A stretch of DNA of 64,000 bases. It comes from Marisa cornuarietis (lineage: Eukaryota; Mollusca; Gastropoda; Architaenioglossa; Ampullariidae). Of the stretch, positions 20,894 to 32,806 are shown piece by piece. Below the pieces are notes generated by a model. The model saw only the letters and a program-made list of their open reading frames with translations, searched no databases and had not been told where the DNA came from. Every line of letters starts with the position of its first letter. The stretch's first letter is position 1. The position numbers were made by a program, and so were the translations under genes. Location of the stretch: NCBI GenBank assembly GCA_004794655.1, contig SMMW01000646.1, positions 124,001 to 188,000 on the forward strand. The letters are read 5' to 3'.

Positions 20894-22587
20894 ATCTGTC
20901 GATTTTACCAGAAACTGTCTCCTTCAAAATCCAGTTCCTACCTGCGTTTTCTGTCCTGGCTGTTTGCGGGGCAAAATGTTTCCCTAGTTTGTCTTATCTT
21001 AGCATTGTTTGACTTCATCTGTTCTGTTGTGCCTAACGAAAAGATGCAATGTCAAATCAATAATGTCATTTGTGCAAGTTGTCGGTCCATCCCAAAGACC
21101 TGCTTAGAAATTTATTTCAAGCAAACGTTGTTGATGTTGATTTTAGGAAGGGAAGGTGCTTCCCCCTGAATGCGATTTCGCATATGTTAAAGGTGCAGTT
21201 CTCATTTTTTCCCCCACATGAAATGTCTCGCAGTTTTGTGGTTAGCACAAACTGTAATCCCCACGGGAAATGCGACAGATCTTACTAGAGAACGTAGCTT
21301 CTTTCATTCTTTATTGTCGGTGTCAGGATATTGGTAGTTAATCTTCACGCTGAGGCTACTGCACCGTTTTTACCCCATGGCACGCGCACGTGTGAGAAGA
21401 TCCTTCCTTCGGTGTCATTCGTTGTGATCTGTCGTAATGGCACAGGCCTTCATAGGGTCGCACTCCACTACCTAGAGTCCTAGACCCAGCCTTCTTTAGC
21501 GCCCTCGTGCTAAAAATATTGCGAGGACAAAGGGTCTCGTGGGCGACTCCACGTGGTAGACATTACAATGGGAGCCCCGGCATTTCAAGTACGAGGTTAT
21601 CACAACGCTTTGTGTGTGTGTCATTGTAGGTATCTGCGGGGGATTTGAAGTTCCTGCATTACCTTTCACTTGACCGTTTAGCCGTTAATAAACTGACACC
21701 TTCTTGAATTTCTGGCGACGTTTGTTCAGAGTAAGCCTGCCTCCCTTTTGTGAAGGTGGACTGCACTGAGGTATGAATGATGAGCTTTGACGGTTTCCTT
21801 TTGGCTGGCTACTGCAGCGATTGTACTGGGATCATTTCAGGTTGATATCTTCAGCTTGACACAGACGAGAATGTCAATCTTCACAAAGGTTTGACCGCTG
21901 TCTTGGAGCCTTTAGAACATTTAAACACCCAAGCAGTTCCTTTGCACTCAACTCAGTTGTGGTACTTACATGTTGTTTTCGTGAATAATAATAAGGATAA
22001 CAACGTCCTAATATCCGAAATACACTTTTTCAATGAAGGCACAGATGGAAAACATCTTTTAAATATTCTATACTTATTAAATGTCCATAAAGTGAAACAT
22101 TGATGATGGAGGAAACAATGCATTCAACTGTTATCACTTAAGCACATGCATGCAGTTGTAAAGCGAAAAATGTAATTTTGGATTTCTTATGTCGTGACAA
22201 CTTGCAGAGGAAATCGGCTGAAGTTCATTTTCCAAAAGCTGTTGCTGTACACCAAACTGCAGGCTCTTTCGTCTTTACAATTGAATGTTGAGCGAAACTG
22301 CGAGTCCTAAGCTTCTAGGGAGGAACAAGACAACTTGGCAGGCAATCACTTCTTGGAAGACTCGCGGACAAACACATCCTCCCTCGCATGGTTGGCCAAA
22401 CTTCAGTCCTTTGTGTCGTGATCATTTGTCAACTTGTCAATTTTAACAAAAGCCTGAATTCTCTTTTGTCCACTCAGAGGTTTACTTTTATTCAGGCAAA
22501 GGTTTCGGGTGATATTGATTTCCATTAGCGGCTAACTTAGTCGCGAGGTACCGTGTGGTTGATGTTTAGAAGGGATCATCCCTGTAA

Positions 22588-22800
22588 GTATAATAATAAC
22601 AGGATTTGTAAAACGCATTTTCCCTTGTAGACACGAGCACACGAAAGATAACAGACAAACCGACAGCCAGTCACACAGAAACATAAGCATTAACAAACTG
22701 ATAACACTATCATCGGATGAAGAATTGAGGCGTGGTTATGCAAGATATTTCTTCAAGAGATAGATTTTGAGGCCGGATTTGAAGGTTTCGAAAGTAACTA
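22588..22800 (-). mobile_element. CR1/L2-like LINE C-terminal remnant
   Basis: The minus strand at 22800-22736 encodes TFETFKSGLKIYLLKKYLA and a stop, the usual C-terminus of CR1/L2 proteins. Toward 22588 comes a short 3' UTR with AAAATGCGTTTTACAAATCC and a TTATTATAC tail. A (GGAA)n microsatellite abuts it at 22815. Confidence 0.7.
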
Positions 22801-22814
22801 CAGACCAGAGAGAG

Positions 22815-22860
22815 AAAGGAAGGAAGGAAGGAAGGAAGGAAGGAAGGAAGGAAGGAAGGG
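22815..22860. repeat. (GGAA)n microsatellite
   Basis: About eleven uninterrupted GGAA units next to a LINE remnant. The GRKEGRKEG frame it creates is not a protein. Confidence 0.9.
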
Positions 22861-23022
22861 AATTGCAAACAGTGGGGCCAGAGAAGGAAAAGAAGCGACT
22901 GCGGAATATCACCCGTCTCGTGCACAAAGACCCCTGTCGTTCTTCAGGTGTGAATTAAGTGTCGTGTGCACATTTTATATTAATCGTGACACAGTCCTCT
23001 ACACATTCTTCGGATCTGAAAA

Positions 23023-23152
23023 TGTTATGTGTGGGTTTGTAGAACGACTGGACCATTGAGGCCTTTGTAGAACAACTGAACCACGATGTGTGGGCTTATA
23101 GAACGACTGGACCACTGATGTGTGGGTTTGTAAAACGACATGCCCACTGAGG
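23023..23152. repeat. Short degenerate tandem repeat of about 35 bp
   Basis: About three and a half copies containing TGTGTGGGTTTGTAGAACGA and CTGGACCACTGA. The units are diverged and of unequal length. It lies in intron 1. Confidence 0.6.
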
Positions 23153-24039
23153 TTGAGCTCGGTCCCATTTTTCGATGACTTACCCCCTTTTATTTATATT
23201 TCTTTATATTTCTTTTTTGCTTTAATTGTATTGTAAAATAGTAAAGATCGTATGGAAGTGAGGCCTTAAAATCTTCACCTATCTTGGGGCCTGTCTCTCC
23301 CTCACCTTCCCCAGCCGTCTAGTTCTATGAAGTCGGGTACCGTACCCTCTCTACAACTTAGGGGTGCACGCTGCATCACACGGGTGTCGAATCGGCTCCA
23401 GGTTTAAACGCCTGCACTCTCAGTACTAGGTTATAATAATAATAATAATAGGTTATCTGCTCCTACACTCTCTCTCTCTCTTACAATATTGTACCGATAA
23501 AAAAAATATTGGTCACTCTTTTAAGTAGTTGATGACAATAATGATGCAAAGGATTTTTTAATAGTAAAAATTAAGTGAAAACAGTTTTTAAAAAAAACAC
23601 TGAGTAGCGTTTTGCTAATAAAGGACAGTCTGCATCGTCAAAGGGTATGGGGCGTTGTTTGTTTCCATTAGGTCGCATTTTGTCAGACAGCTCTTTCCTC
23701 TTACATCAAGTTGTTGGCGTGGTTGTTGTTATATATAACTCCGTGGTTTGACCTATCAGGTGCTATTATTTTTCGTTCTCCCTTCTTTCTTTATTACATT
23801 ATTATTGCTGTTGATTCTGTTTGAGGTGATATCTTTCGCTGTCATACCTTTATGTCGGTCCTTCATTTCCTCCTGGCCACCATCATTAATTCTGTCTGTT
23901 AGTCTCTCCCTCTATTTCTTTTTTCCTCTTCCTCTCTCTCTCTCTCTCTAATCCCTTAGCTGTAGAACATGCTTCAGGCGGAGGTTAGGTCAGCACAAAG
24001 CAGTAACAAGCCCTACCTGCGTGCTAATGTGTCCTGCAG

Positions 24040-24231
24040 GACTCGGACACGGAGAGCGACGTGGTGGAGGAGCTGCAGACCAGGCTGCTGGGTTTCTATG
24101 GCAACGCCACCGCCACCGCCGTCTGGCAGGCCCGGATGGTTCTGCGCGCGCACTTCGCTGGTGATGTAGGCTGCTTCCTGGCACGCTTCCTGACACCCGG
24201 CCTGGCGCTGCTCGAGCGCCTCCGACGAGAG
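24040..24231 (+). CDS. PLEKHG4/ARHGEF40-like: Exon 2 of PLEKHG4/ARHGEF40-like RhoGEF
   Basis: Encodes residues 51-114 in phase 0 at both ends. The acceptor is TGTCCTGCAG| and the donor GAG|GTAAGC. The exon is markedly GC-rich compared with the surrounding intron. It encodes an amphipathic segment (EELQTRLLGFYG, then FLARFLTPGLALLERLRRE). This aligns by eye with the N-terminal region of vertebrate ARHGEF40/Solo, where a similar run of hydrophobic residues is followed by a proline and a helix ending in KVQQE-like residues. The domain has no assigned enzymatic function and lies far from the catalytic DH-PH unit. Introns of 15.2 kb and 25.3 kb flank it, so only the reading-frame continuity and the protein similarity reveal it. 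Confidence 0.85.
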
Positions 24232-27082
24232 GTAAGCCTGCCGCCTTCTGCGAACGGTTAGAGCCGCGCGGCTGCTGATGTAAACGTTTGATTGTTTCTT
24301 TAAGATGTTCACGTAGTTTAATTCCGCAGGAAGTTTTATTTTTGGGGTGATGAAGTGGCAGTGATGGTGCTGGTGAGGAGATAAATGAGTGAAAGATGTT
24401 GAGATCTGCTAGGAGAAGGCTGCGTGAGTTCAAGCATACTAGAGTTATGTATGTTTAGTATTTTTCCGCTCTTTCCAAACATTTTTTTTCCATTTTGTCC
24501 AAATTTTAAAATATACCCGTTTAATAGGATGAGTTGCGTGCATACACGGTATGGGCCTGGGTCAGTTTCTCTCTCCCTCTCTTGCTCTCTCTCTCTCTCA
24601 CTCTCACAGAGAGAGAAAGAGAAAAACAAATTGTCATACTGGCTGGAAAGGCTAAATGCTCAAGGTTATTTTAAATTCTGTTTTTGCAGGAGCTTGCTCA
24701 TGTGCTAGTGTCATTATTTTCAGCTCACAGTCAAGTCAACGATACTGGTCCAGTACCCATTAACGAGAATTTGTGAATATTAAAAACAGTTTACATCTAT
24801 GAACAGATCGCTGTCAGCTTAAATCAGTGCTCATATTTCAATTGCGCCGTTCTGGCAACAGCTGTAGAAGCAAAATACACAAACAGAAACACGGGGCTGC
24901 GAGAAGCAGGCTTTTTTTGTAAACAAGAAGGGTGCCTCGTGCAGCGCTGTATATAAAAAAGTAACTTTTCTCAGAAAATAATTCCGCTCAACCCCTTTCA
25001 AAACCCGTACTGTAAAACTTATAAAGGGAGAGAATCGTGGACGCCGAGGGCAGAGTATCCCCTGGCTGTGCTGTCCTGTTACAAATTGAAGTCGCCTTGT
25101 CCTTCCAAAACACTCTCGTCTAACGCAGCCTCCAGCAGTTGAGTTTATAAGGCAGCAGTCGGCCATGTTGAATTGCCAATTACCAGGTCATTACACAGTC
25201 ACCGAGCTCGTTGTCATATGAAACGCACATCCGTCAGCAAGCTAAGATCAGGAAAGCTAAATCAAAACTAAAATACGATGTACTACTATTTGTACAATTG
25301 TACTTCTTTGCACGTGGGAGATGTGCTTGTCGTGTCATCCCCACCCCACCCACAGACTCACATGCTGTCTCTCTCTTTTTCAACACACAGCCAGGCACGC
25401 ATAGAGAGAGAGAGAGAAAGAGTTCTCGAGTAAACAGGGCGCATTTTCCAGGTGTGTCCGTGCAAATGCGTAAAAGATTAATTTTTACGATCCATCAGAA
25501 AATTTTTAAGCAAAAATGCGCAGGCGTTGCCGGCTTGAATGGTTACAGCATTCCCCTCACCCTTTACCACACTCTAAAATAAGCACACACACACACACAC
25601 ACTTAAACACAGGATTAAAAGTGTGGGTATCGTTCTTCGATCACCTCCGCCGCTGTCATCCAATCAGTGCAATGCTTTAGCTTGAACAGGTGGGGAAGCT
25701 GGTCGAAAGCACCGAGGATATACGTGACCTGCGACAAGGCGACGTTTTCGCCCCTTACAACCTATTACCACAAATGGGGACCGGATGTCATAGTCTTGCC
25801 CAGCATGTTATTCACGCGTTCTTTGTCACCCATCCCTCTTTTGCAGTTGTACTACTTTAAGCCATTACAAATTCTGTTAAACCAACTGGTTTACGATCTC
25901 AATCCACAGCTACGTGTATGGCATATTCCGCATCATAAAAGGTGATAACAAGATGCAAGTCGAAAGTTCTCCTTGGCGCCAAGGGCTCTCTAGCTTCCCA
26001 CGTCTCACTGTGTGGTCCCAGCGGCTTTCGTCAACGGTCGAATTTTCTGAGCGGGCCTCATGACGTCATCCCCGAGATAAAGTGTTACACGGCGGCGGCG
26101 GTGGAGACAAGGGTTGTCGCGATCATTCACAGAGCGATGGGCACTGAGCCCTCTAGCACGGCTCGTCTGTCAACACGATTCTAGTCTAGTGTCCTTTGAT
26201 GTGAAGGATTCAAAGGTTAGTGTAAGCAGATAGGTTGCACTTTGCAAGGGGCACACTGCAGATCGTCGATCTGGCTTCGAAGACGGCGGCGGATCTGTCT
26301 ACTTTGGAATATCCCCACCTTTTCGAGGTGTGGCTCGATTTCATGAGTTTAATTAAACGTGGGAATCATCGGATCAGGGATTGCACACACACACATGCTG
26401 TACTGAATAAGTTGCTGAAGGACATTTCTAAATCCTGTCAGTAGTTGGTCCTTCTTTCCTCGGTTGTTCCTTTGCATTTTAGCGCCGTTGCATTATCACT
26501 GGTTAATTTTAGTATCTTTACTTTTTCGTCATCATTGCCGTCGTCGTTCGTCATTTTCATCGTTGTCGTCGTCATCATTATCCTCATCCTGTTATGAATT
26601 TTGTTGTCATTGTTTTTATTTTCTCACATTATTTTCGTCACTTGCTTGGCGTTATTTATCTTTCTTCTAATTACCCCAAGTAGTTAAGAATAAACCTAAA
26701 CAAGAAACATTGGTAAGGACAAATAATAATAATAATAACGGAAATTTATATAGCGCATTTCCCTGCTTTACAGAAGGCTCAATGCGCTTTACAAAGAAAT
26801 TCAAAGACACAAATTCACTCAACCGACAAAGTGAAACAGACTAAAACATGTCCACAAACAATGGTACAGAGATATATCAACAAAATTAATACTCCCTACA
26901 CAACACACACACACACAAAAGAAAAACCTCTGGACAATAATAAAAACACGTACACGGACGCACGCAAAGTAACATGCAAATGTAATGTCTATAGAAGGAC
27001 GAATGGGAGGAAGAAACACATGAAGCCAGTAGTCGGTAACAGTTTGCTCAACCCAATTGAAAATCTGTGAGCGAGGCTGCAA
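24232..27082. other. Intron 2 DNA, first part
   Basis: Microsatellites, one LINE tail, and no recognised coding sequence or RNA gene. Confidence 0.55.
26724..26800 (-). mobile_element. CR1/L2-like LINE 3' tail
   Basis: On the minus strand reads TGTAAAGCGCATTGAGCC, then AAATGCGCTATATAAATTTC and (TTA)n. It is the terminal part of a LINE, with no coding sequence. Confidence 0.7.
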
Positions 27083-27160
27083 ATAATAATGAAATAATGA
27101 TGTTGACTTGTATAGCGCCATATCCTGGCCTGTGGACAGCTCAAGGCGCTGACGTCAAAA
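27083..27160 (-). mobile_element. CR1/L2-like LINE 3' tail
   Basis: Contains TTGTATAGCGCCATATCC and AGCTCAAGGCGCTGACG preceded by AATAATAATG, a reverse-oriented LINE terminus. It lies 90 bp before the 44-bp satellite array. Confidence 0.6.
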
Positions 27161-27248
27161 TAAGATGACGACAAAATGTGGGTGTGTAGTGGGCCGTCAC
27201 CTCCACGTCACAGGGCAGCGTCACACACAGCAAGAACACAGTCCTCAG

Positions 27249-28591
27249 CACAAATATCACACATGTCATACAAGCCGGAATACACTCCATACAACAAATA
27301 TCCAACATGTCATACAAGCCGGAGTACACTCCATACAACAAATATCCAACATGTCATACAAGCCGGAGTACACTCCATACAACAAATATCCAACATGTCA
27401 TACAAGCCGGAATACACTCCATACAACAAATATCCAACATGTCATACAAGCCGGAATACACTCCATACAACAAATATCACACGTGTCATACAAGCCGGAA
27501 TACACTCCATACAACAAATATCACACATGTCATACAAGCCGGAATACACTCCATACAACAAATATCCAACATGTCATACAAGCCGGAATACACTCCATAC
27601 AACAAATATCACACGTGTCATACAAGCCGGAATACACTCCATACAACAAATATCCAACATGTCATACAAGCCGGAATACACTCCATACAACAAATATCAC
27701 ACATATCATACAAACCGGAATACACTCCATACAACAAATATCCAACATGTCATACAAGCCGGAATACACTCCATACAACAAATATCCAACATGTCATACA
27801 AGCTGGAATACACTCCATACAACAAATATCACACATGTCATACAAGCCGGAATACACTCCATACAACAAATATCCAACATGTCATACAAGCCGGAATACA
27901 CTCCATACAACAAATATCCAACATGTCGTACAAGCCGGAATACACTCCATACAACAAATATCCAACATGTCGTACAAGCCGGAATACACTCCATACAACA
28001 AATATCACACATGTCATACAAGCCGGAATACACTCCATACAACAAATATCCAACATGTCGTACAAGCCGGAATACACTCCATACAACAAATATCCAACAT
28101 GTCGTACAAGCCGGAATACACTCCATACAACAAATATCCAACATGTCGTACAAGCCGGAATACACTCCATACAACAAATATCACACATGTCGTACAAGCC
28201 GGAATACACTCCATACAACAAATATCACACATGTCATACAAGCCGGAATACACTCCATACAACAAATATCACACATGTCATACAAGCCGGAATACACTCC
28301 ATACAACAAATATCACACATGTCATACAAGCCGGAATACACTCCATACAACAAATATCCAACATGTCATACAAGCCGGAATACACTCCATACAACAAATA
28401 TCACACATGTCATACAAGCCGGAATACACTCCATACAACAAATATCCAACATGTCATACAAGCCGGAATACACTCCATACAACAAATATCCAACATGTCA
28501 TACAAGCCGGAATACACTCCGTACAACAAATATCACACATGTCATACAAGCCGGAATACACTCCATACAACAAATATCCAACATGTCATAC
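27249..28591. repeat. 44-bp satellite array, 30 full units
   Basis: Units begin at 27261 and repeat every 44 bp exactly to 28580, with partial units at both ends. The shared core includes CATACAAGCCGGAATACACT and CCATACAACAAATATC. No insertion or deletion occurs in 30 units. Variation is at a few sites: CACAC versus CCAAC before the ATGTC, CATAC versus CGTAC, and GGAAT versus GGAGT in two early units. Because 44 is not a multiple of three and the unit has no stop in any forward frame, all three + frames are open, giving spurious frames of up to 587 codons. This is not a gene. It lies in intron 2. Confidence 0.95.
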
Positions 28592-30059
28592 ACTCCACAG
28601 AAAATACAACATCCAGCAGAAGGCACAAGTTTCACTGGAACACCAGCACACGCTCAAATGGTCTTTGGGAGGGACTCACGCCTACAGCTCCTTCATTCCG
28701 TTAATTTGTTCCTGGTGGGGTATTCACACTGTAACTGTTATTTGTATTTTCTCTGTTTCCTGGCAACTTCTCCGGGTATTGTCTGCTCTTCTCGCAGATT
28801 GTTTTCACAGAACCACGCCCTCAGTTCCTGGAAGAGCCTACACTCCTATGGGATATGATCCGTGGTTTTTGCTCAGCATTTCTACGAGCACATTGGGAAT
28901 GACACCATATGTACTTCGGTCAAAGTAGTTCTTTAGTCTTCATGGAAATTGAGTTTCGCGTTTTGAACAAAGAGGCTCGGCACAAATTCTTATCGTTTCG
29001 CAGATAATTGTTGATAAGTGTGATGCAATCTTCGCGCTCAAGATATCAGATATCGCTGACCAAGGCCCGGCTGCGCTAAACTCCGGGTGTGTGAAGTGTG
29101 AACTTTCTGTAGGCGCAGCAGCAGGGTCGGGCGGTGAGATGATGGTCATGTTTATGCTATGGGTGGTTACTCTCAGGTCTGATCACGCTATCTGGATGTA
29201 AACACTGGACAGAGTGTTTACCCACTTCACTTTCTGTTATTCCCTGGTCGCACTTCTTGATCTTCCATTGTCATCCGTCGTGAGGGGAAACAGCTTAATG
29301 CCTTACATCCAGGCGACCCTTCAATTCAGTCGTCTGCCACTAAGTGTACAGGCAGGTGAAACACAGGGTACAGACACATGTCGATTTTTCTGTACTTTAT
29401 TCCATTAAACGTGTCGTGTTTGAATTTTCTAATCCCTTATGGAATATTGGTGTGTGACTGAAGATGTATTTGGAAGAAAACGCTTTGCAACGATCTCTTC
29501 CAGGAAACTACCGGTTATTAAATGAACATCCACATGGAACCTAAATCAAATTTGTTTCCGTTATAGAAGACATGTAATTCGTGTACATAATATTTGTCAG
29601 CAAGATCTGTAATTTTGTAAAGTTTGTCGAGAGCTCTGTGAAGCGCCGTAAGACTTGCAACGATTGGCTGCCTCAACTCGCCACGTTCATGCGATTGTCT
29701 GGTGCGCATGCGCTGCCTGTTGCGCTTCCACGATCATGTCGTCTGCGACAAGGGTCAAGGAAACAGATGCAGCAACGAATGGTTTGCAGGTGCAGTCGTA
29801 GTCCCCCAGTCACCTGAACCGAGTTTGTGCCTGCCGAGGATTTTCTAAGAGGAGGTGGAGCCTCCATCACCCATAGAGATGGTGTTTATTTTGATTGCCG
29901 TCGCCTCCGGCCTGCACGCCGAGAGATAGCTACCCACATGTGGTCACGCATGGTCGTGTGTTTGCTTCTCTAACCAGGTCAGATGAATACTATGTCGGCT
30001 TTCTGCAGACAGGTTTCTGTTTTTTTCTATTTCTCACTCTGATTATTCTGTGTTCGTCC

Positions 30060-30060
<1 letters not shown>

Positions 30061-30098
<38 letters not shown>
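30061..30098. repeat. (GT)n microsatellite
   Basis: About 19 uninterrupted GT units directly beside the tail of SINE copy 3. Confidence 0.9.
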
Positions 30099-30099
<1 letters not shown>

Positions 30100-30106
30100 T
30101 GGAGGT

Positions 30107-30277
30107 TGGTGTTTTACGCCGAGCCAGCAACTAAGGCACTATCATGCCAAGGCAGCCAGCCCTGTAAACAGATGCCAAATATAGAGAAAGAACAGTGTGC
30201 CCGAGACGAGAGTTGAACCCAGTATAGCCAACCCTCACTGTATTGGTGACAGGCGCTAACCGTTGCGCCATCCGAGT
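30107..30277 (-). mobile_element. tRNA-derived SINE, copy 3
   Basis: Reverse-oriented copy of the same family in intron 2. Reading the minus strand, GGCGCAACGGTTAGCGCCTG (A-box region) is intact. The A-rich end is missing: the tail stops at AAAACACCAACC and abuts a (GT)n microsatellite at 30061-30098. Several substitutions relative to the other copies suggest an older insertion. No clear target-site duplication. Confidence 0.85.
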
Positions 30278-31504
30278 ATCCGACGTGTGTGTGTGAGAGA
30301 GAAAGAAAGAGGAAGAGTCGGCGGAAGGGGAGAGCAAACAAGCCGCTGGACAAAGACATATAAACGGGAGACTAGGGTAGCTGCTGTAACCCCTAGAGTA
30401 GTGAAATGTCAGGTGCTGTCCAGCGTCTTCCTCTTACCCGCTGTACATCAAAAGAATGCAGCAAGACCCTGACCTTTCGTTGCACGTTGAGGAAAGCGAC
30501 GAGGGAAGGCTTTGAGCCGCATTCTGCTGTTTTTCGGACGAAGTTTTGCAGACTATATATTTTTAACACTATCTCACTCCCAACTTGTCACCGTCCTCAC
30601 CCCCTCCAATGTCGGCAGAAGTGTCTAGTCAGCTCAGAACATCCTGTGGATAGGAGGTCCCGATACCTCGGAGGTTAATCGTGTAATAAAAACAAAAAGG
30701 GAGTCTCCAGGGGTAAAGCCAGGTCACCCGCTTTCCGTTCTGCCCCAGGTGTAGTCATGTTCGGCGGCGGCTCTGATTCAGACTTGTTACCATGGTGACG
30801 AAGCGGCACATGACGGACACGTGTGTGCAGACTGTGGGCCTTCGGGGTGCCCGTGTGTTTCTTTAGTTTCATTTATCGCAGGCTGGCGTTTGCTTGGCAA
30901 AACTTGCTGTCTACACCGGCTGAGCTTCCGAAACATAGCCCTGGCAGATTTCCGGATGTGATCTTACCCTGCCAAAGAGACCCCAGGGAAGGGGTGTGAC
31001 AAGGAAATCAAGATCAGCTGCTACAGTCCTTCGGGGCTTCTCTGCTCTCGTGTACACTTTGGAGTGGGAACAGTTTTGAGCTTGCCCCATGTTATTGTGT
31101 CAGAGGGCTTGCAAAGGTTCACAATATGTGTGTGTATATATATAAAATCATAGGAAACATGTCAAAGCACAGGATCAAACAAATGTTTGAAACTTTCAAG
31201 GAAGGTCACAGGTCATTGAAATACTGTGGATGCGTATTTCTGGGCGTCTGCAAACGTTTTCATTAAGAGAAGAGGCCCTCGTCTCGAGGTTTGTTTGTTT
31301 GGGGGGGGGGGACTTTTTCGCCCCTTGCTATCCTCAGTTGCATTTTGCCACCACGTGCCTTCACAGCCAAGAGCACGAGGTAAAGGAGTGGATTACAGAC
31401 TTTGTCTCCCTACGGATTTTTCGTTGTAATGTCGGTCTTAGGTCCCCACATGTAACCTGCATTCTGTGATACACAGGTTGCTCACACTTTTATCGCTTCT
31501 TGTT

Positions 31505-31735
31505 TTTGCTTTTATTTTCTCTGCAGAATCACTACTTTCTTCGCTCCTGTTACTTGGTGCCTTTTTGTGTTTTCTATCTTTATTTTCTTTTTTTCATCAG
31601 TATTGTCATTTATTCTTCCATCCCTCGTGTCCTGTCCATTTAGTTCATGTCTCTTCTTCGTTTAAGCGCTAAGAGCATGCTCTCTATGAGTGTGAATATG
31701 CGCTATAAACATCTTCATTATTATTAGTATTTTGT
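31505..31735 (+). mobile_element. 3' UTR fragment of the same CR1/L2-like family
   Basis: Aligns along its length with the reverse complement of about 16530-16730. Shared landmarks include GCAGAATCACTA, CTGTTACTTG, TTAAGCGCTAAGAGCATGCT, GTGAATATGCGCTATAAA and an ATTATT tail. No coding sequence remains. It lies in intron 2, sense to the gene. Confidence 0.8.
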
Positions 31736-32565
31736 AACGCCTCTTGCATCACGATTATTGGCCCTATCACTGTTAGGTAGATTATAAAACATTTATCGCC
31801 ATCATTCTTATCATTATCATCACCATCATCATTTGTTGTCATCCGGACTTTAATTTTTTTTCGCATTCACACACACACACACAAAGGCTTGTGTCCCCTC
31901 GCCAGCTTCACATGTGCATCGTCATTGGTCGTGTGGAAGTGGCCTCTTAAAAAAAAGATTGTTTTACCACGTAACAGACACATCTGTTTTGTTTCTTTAT
32001 AAGGTTAGAAGAAATGTTTGTGTCATTTTCGTATTATCATCAGTGTTCTTTCTTCAGCTTTCAACTGTCGCTTTGTTCGCTTTGTGTTTTATATGGTAGG
32101 GTGAGGTTGGGAGTGGAGAGGGGATGGAAAAGCACTGCGACCGTCAGCGATGTTTTTTTGTAAATTCAAATCTATAAATAGCTTCGCAGAGGGACCAGTA
32201 GCCGCGAGGGTCTTATGGGATTGCTTTTGCTGAAGGCGAGGGGGGTGGGTGGGTGCCAGTTCGGATCAAAGCAATATCCGCGTCCGACAAGGCAAGTTAT
32301 GCTAATTAACACATTAATCGCAGTCTCCGTATGTACACATCAAAGATCCTGATTTCATCGAGATTTTTAATGTCCTTTTTGAAATATCCTTTTTCCCAAT
32401 TGTAACCCCAGGAATAAACAGCTACTTATCGACAGTCTCACTTTGTCGCCAAGCTCGCTTGAACTAGATGCCAGTGAGTCACTCTTTGTGGTGCGAGTGA
32501 GTGTGAGTCGTAAATACATCTTTATAAGTGTAAATGCATTATGTATGCACGTAAATGTAAAAGAA

Positions 32566-32806
32566 TCGGGAAGAGGATAGCCAAGTGGCTACAACACTAG
32601 TATCTGAGCCCAGATGCGCTCTGATTCGATACTTGTGTGGTGCAGCAAACTCAGCCCCCCCCCTCCACCACCACTCGGGAATGGGTACCAGACTCCAGAG
32701 AGGGTTGGGTAAAAGTAAAGTATGGAGGGATGGGGAAGATAGGCACCACCCCAACAAAAAGTTGGATCGTGGAACCTCACCTCCTAACGACCTGAAGAAA
32801 AAATAA
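32566..32806 (+). mobile_element. Possible tRNA-derived SINE of a third type
   Basis: A-box-like GATAGCCAAGTGGCTACAAC and, 40 bp on, a B-box-like CTGATTCGATACT. An A-rich end (CTGAAGAAAAAATAAAGG) closes a unit of about 240 bp. It is a single copy in the window, so family status cannot be tested here. Confidence 0.4.

Larger units (their letters stand above)
20894..24039. other. Intron 1 DNA, mostly unclassified
   Basis: Besides the LINE remnant, the (GGAA)n and the 35-bp repeat listed separately, I see only AT-rich DNA. A CT tract at 23929-23949 lies about 90 bp upstream of the exon 2 acceptor. Confidence 0.55.

Noticed and set aside
22767..22958. Charged repeat protein GRKEGRKEG
   Set aside because: It is a reading of the (GGAA)n microsatellite.
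27249..28591. CRISPR array
   Set aside because: Units are contiguous with no unique spacers, and the surrounding DNA is animal nuclear DNA.
27165..28928. Three overlapping long open frames (587, 560 and 465 codons) as a repetitive protein gene
   Set aside because: They arise because a 44-bp unit lacking stops is repeated 30 times; all three + frames are equally open and the unit length is not a multiple of three.
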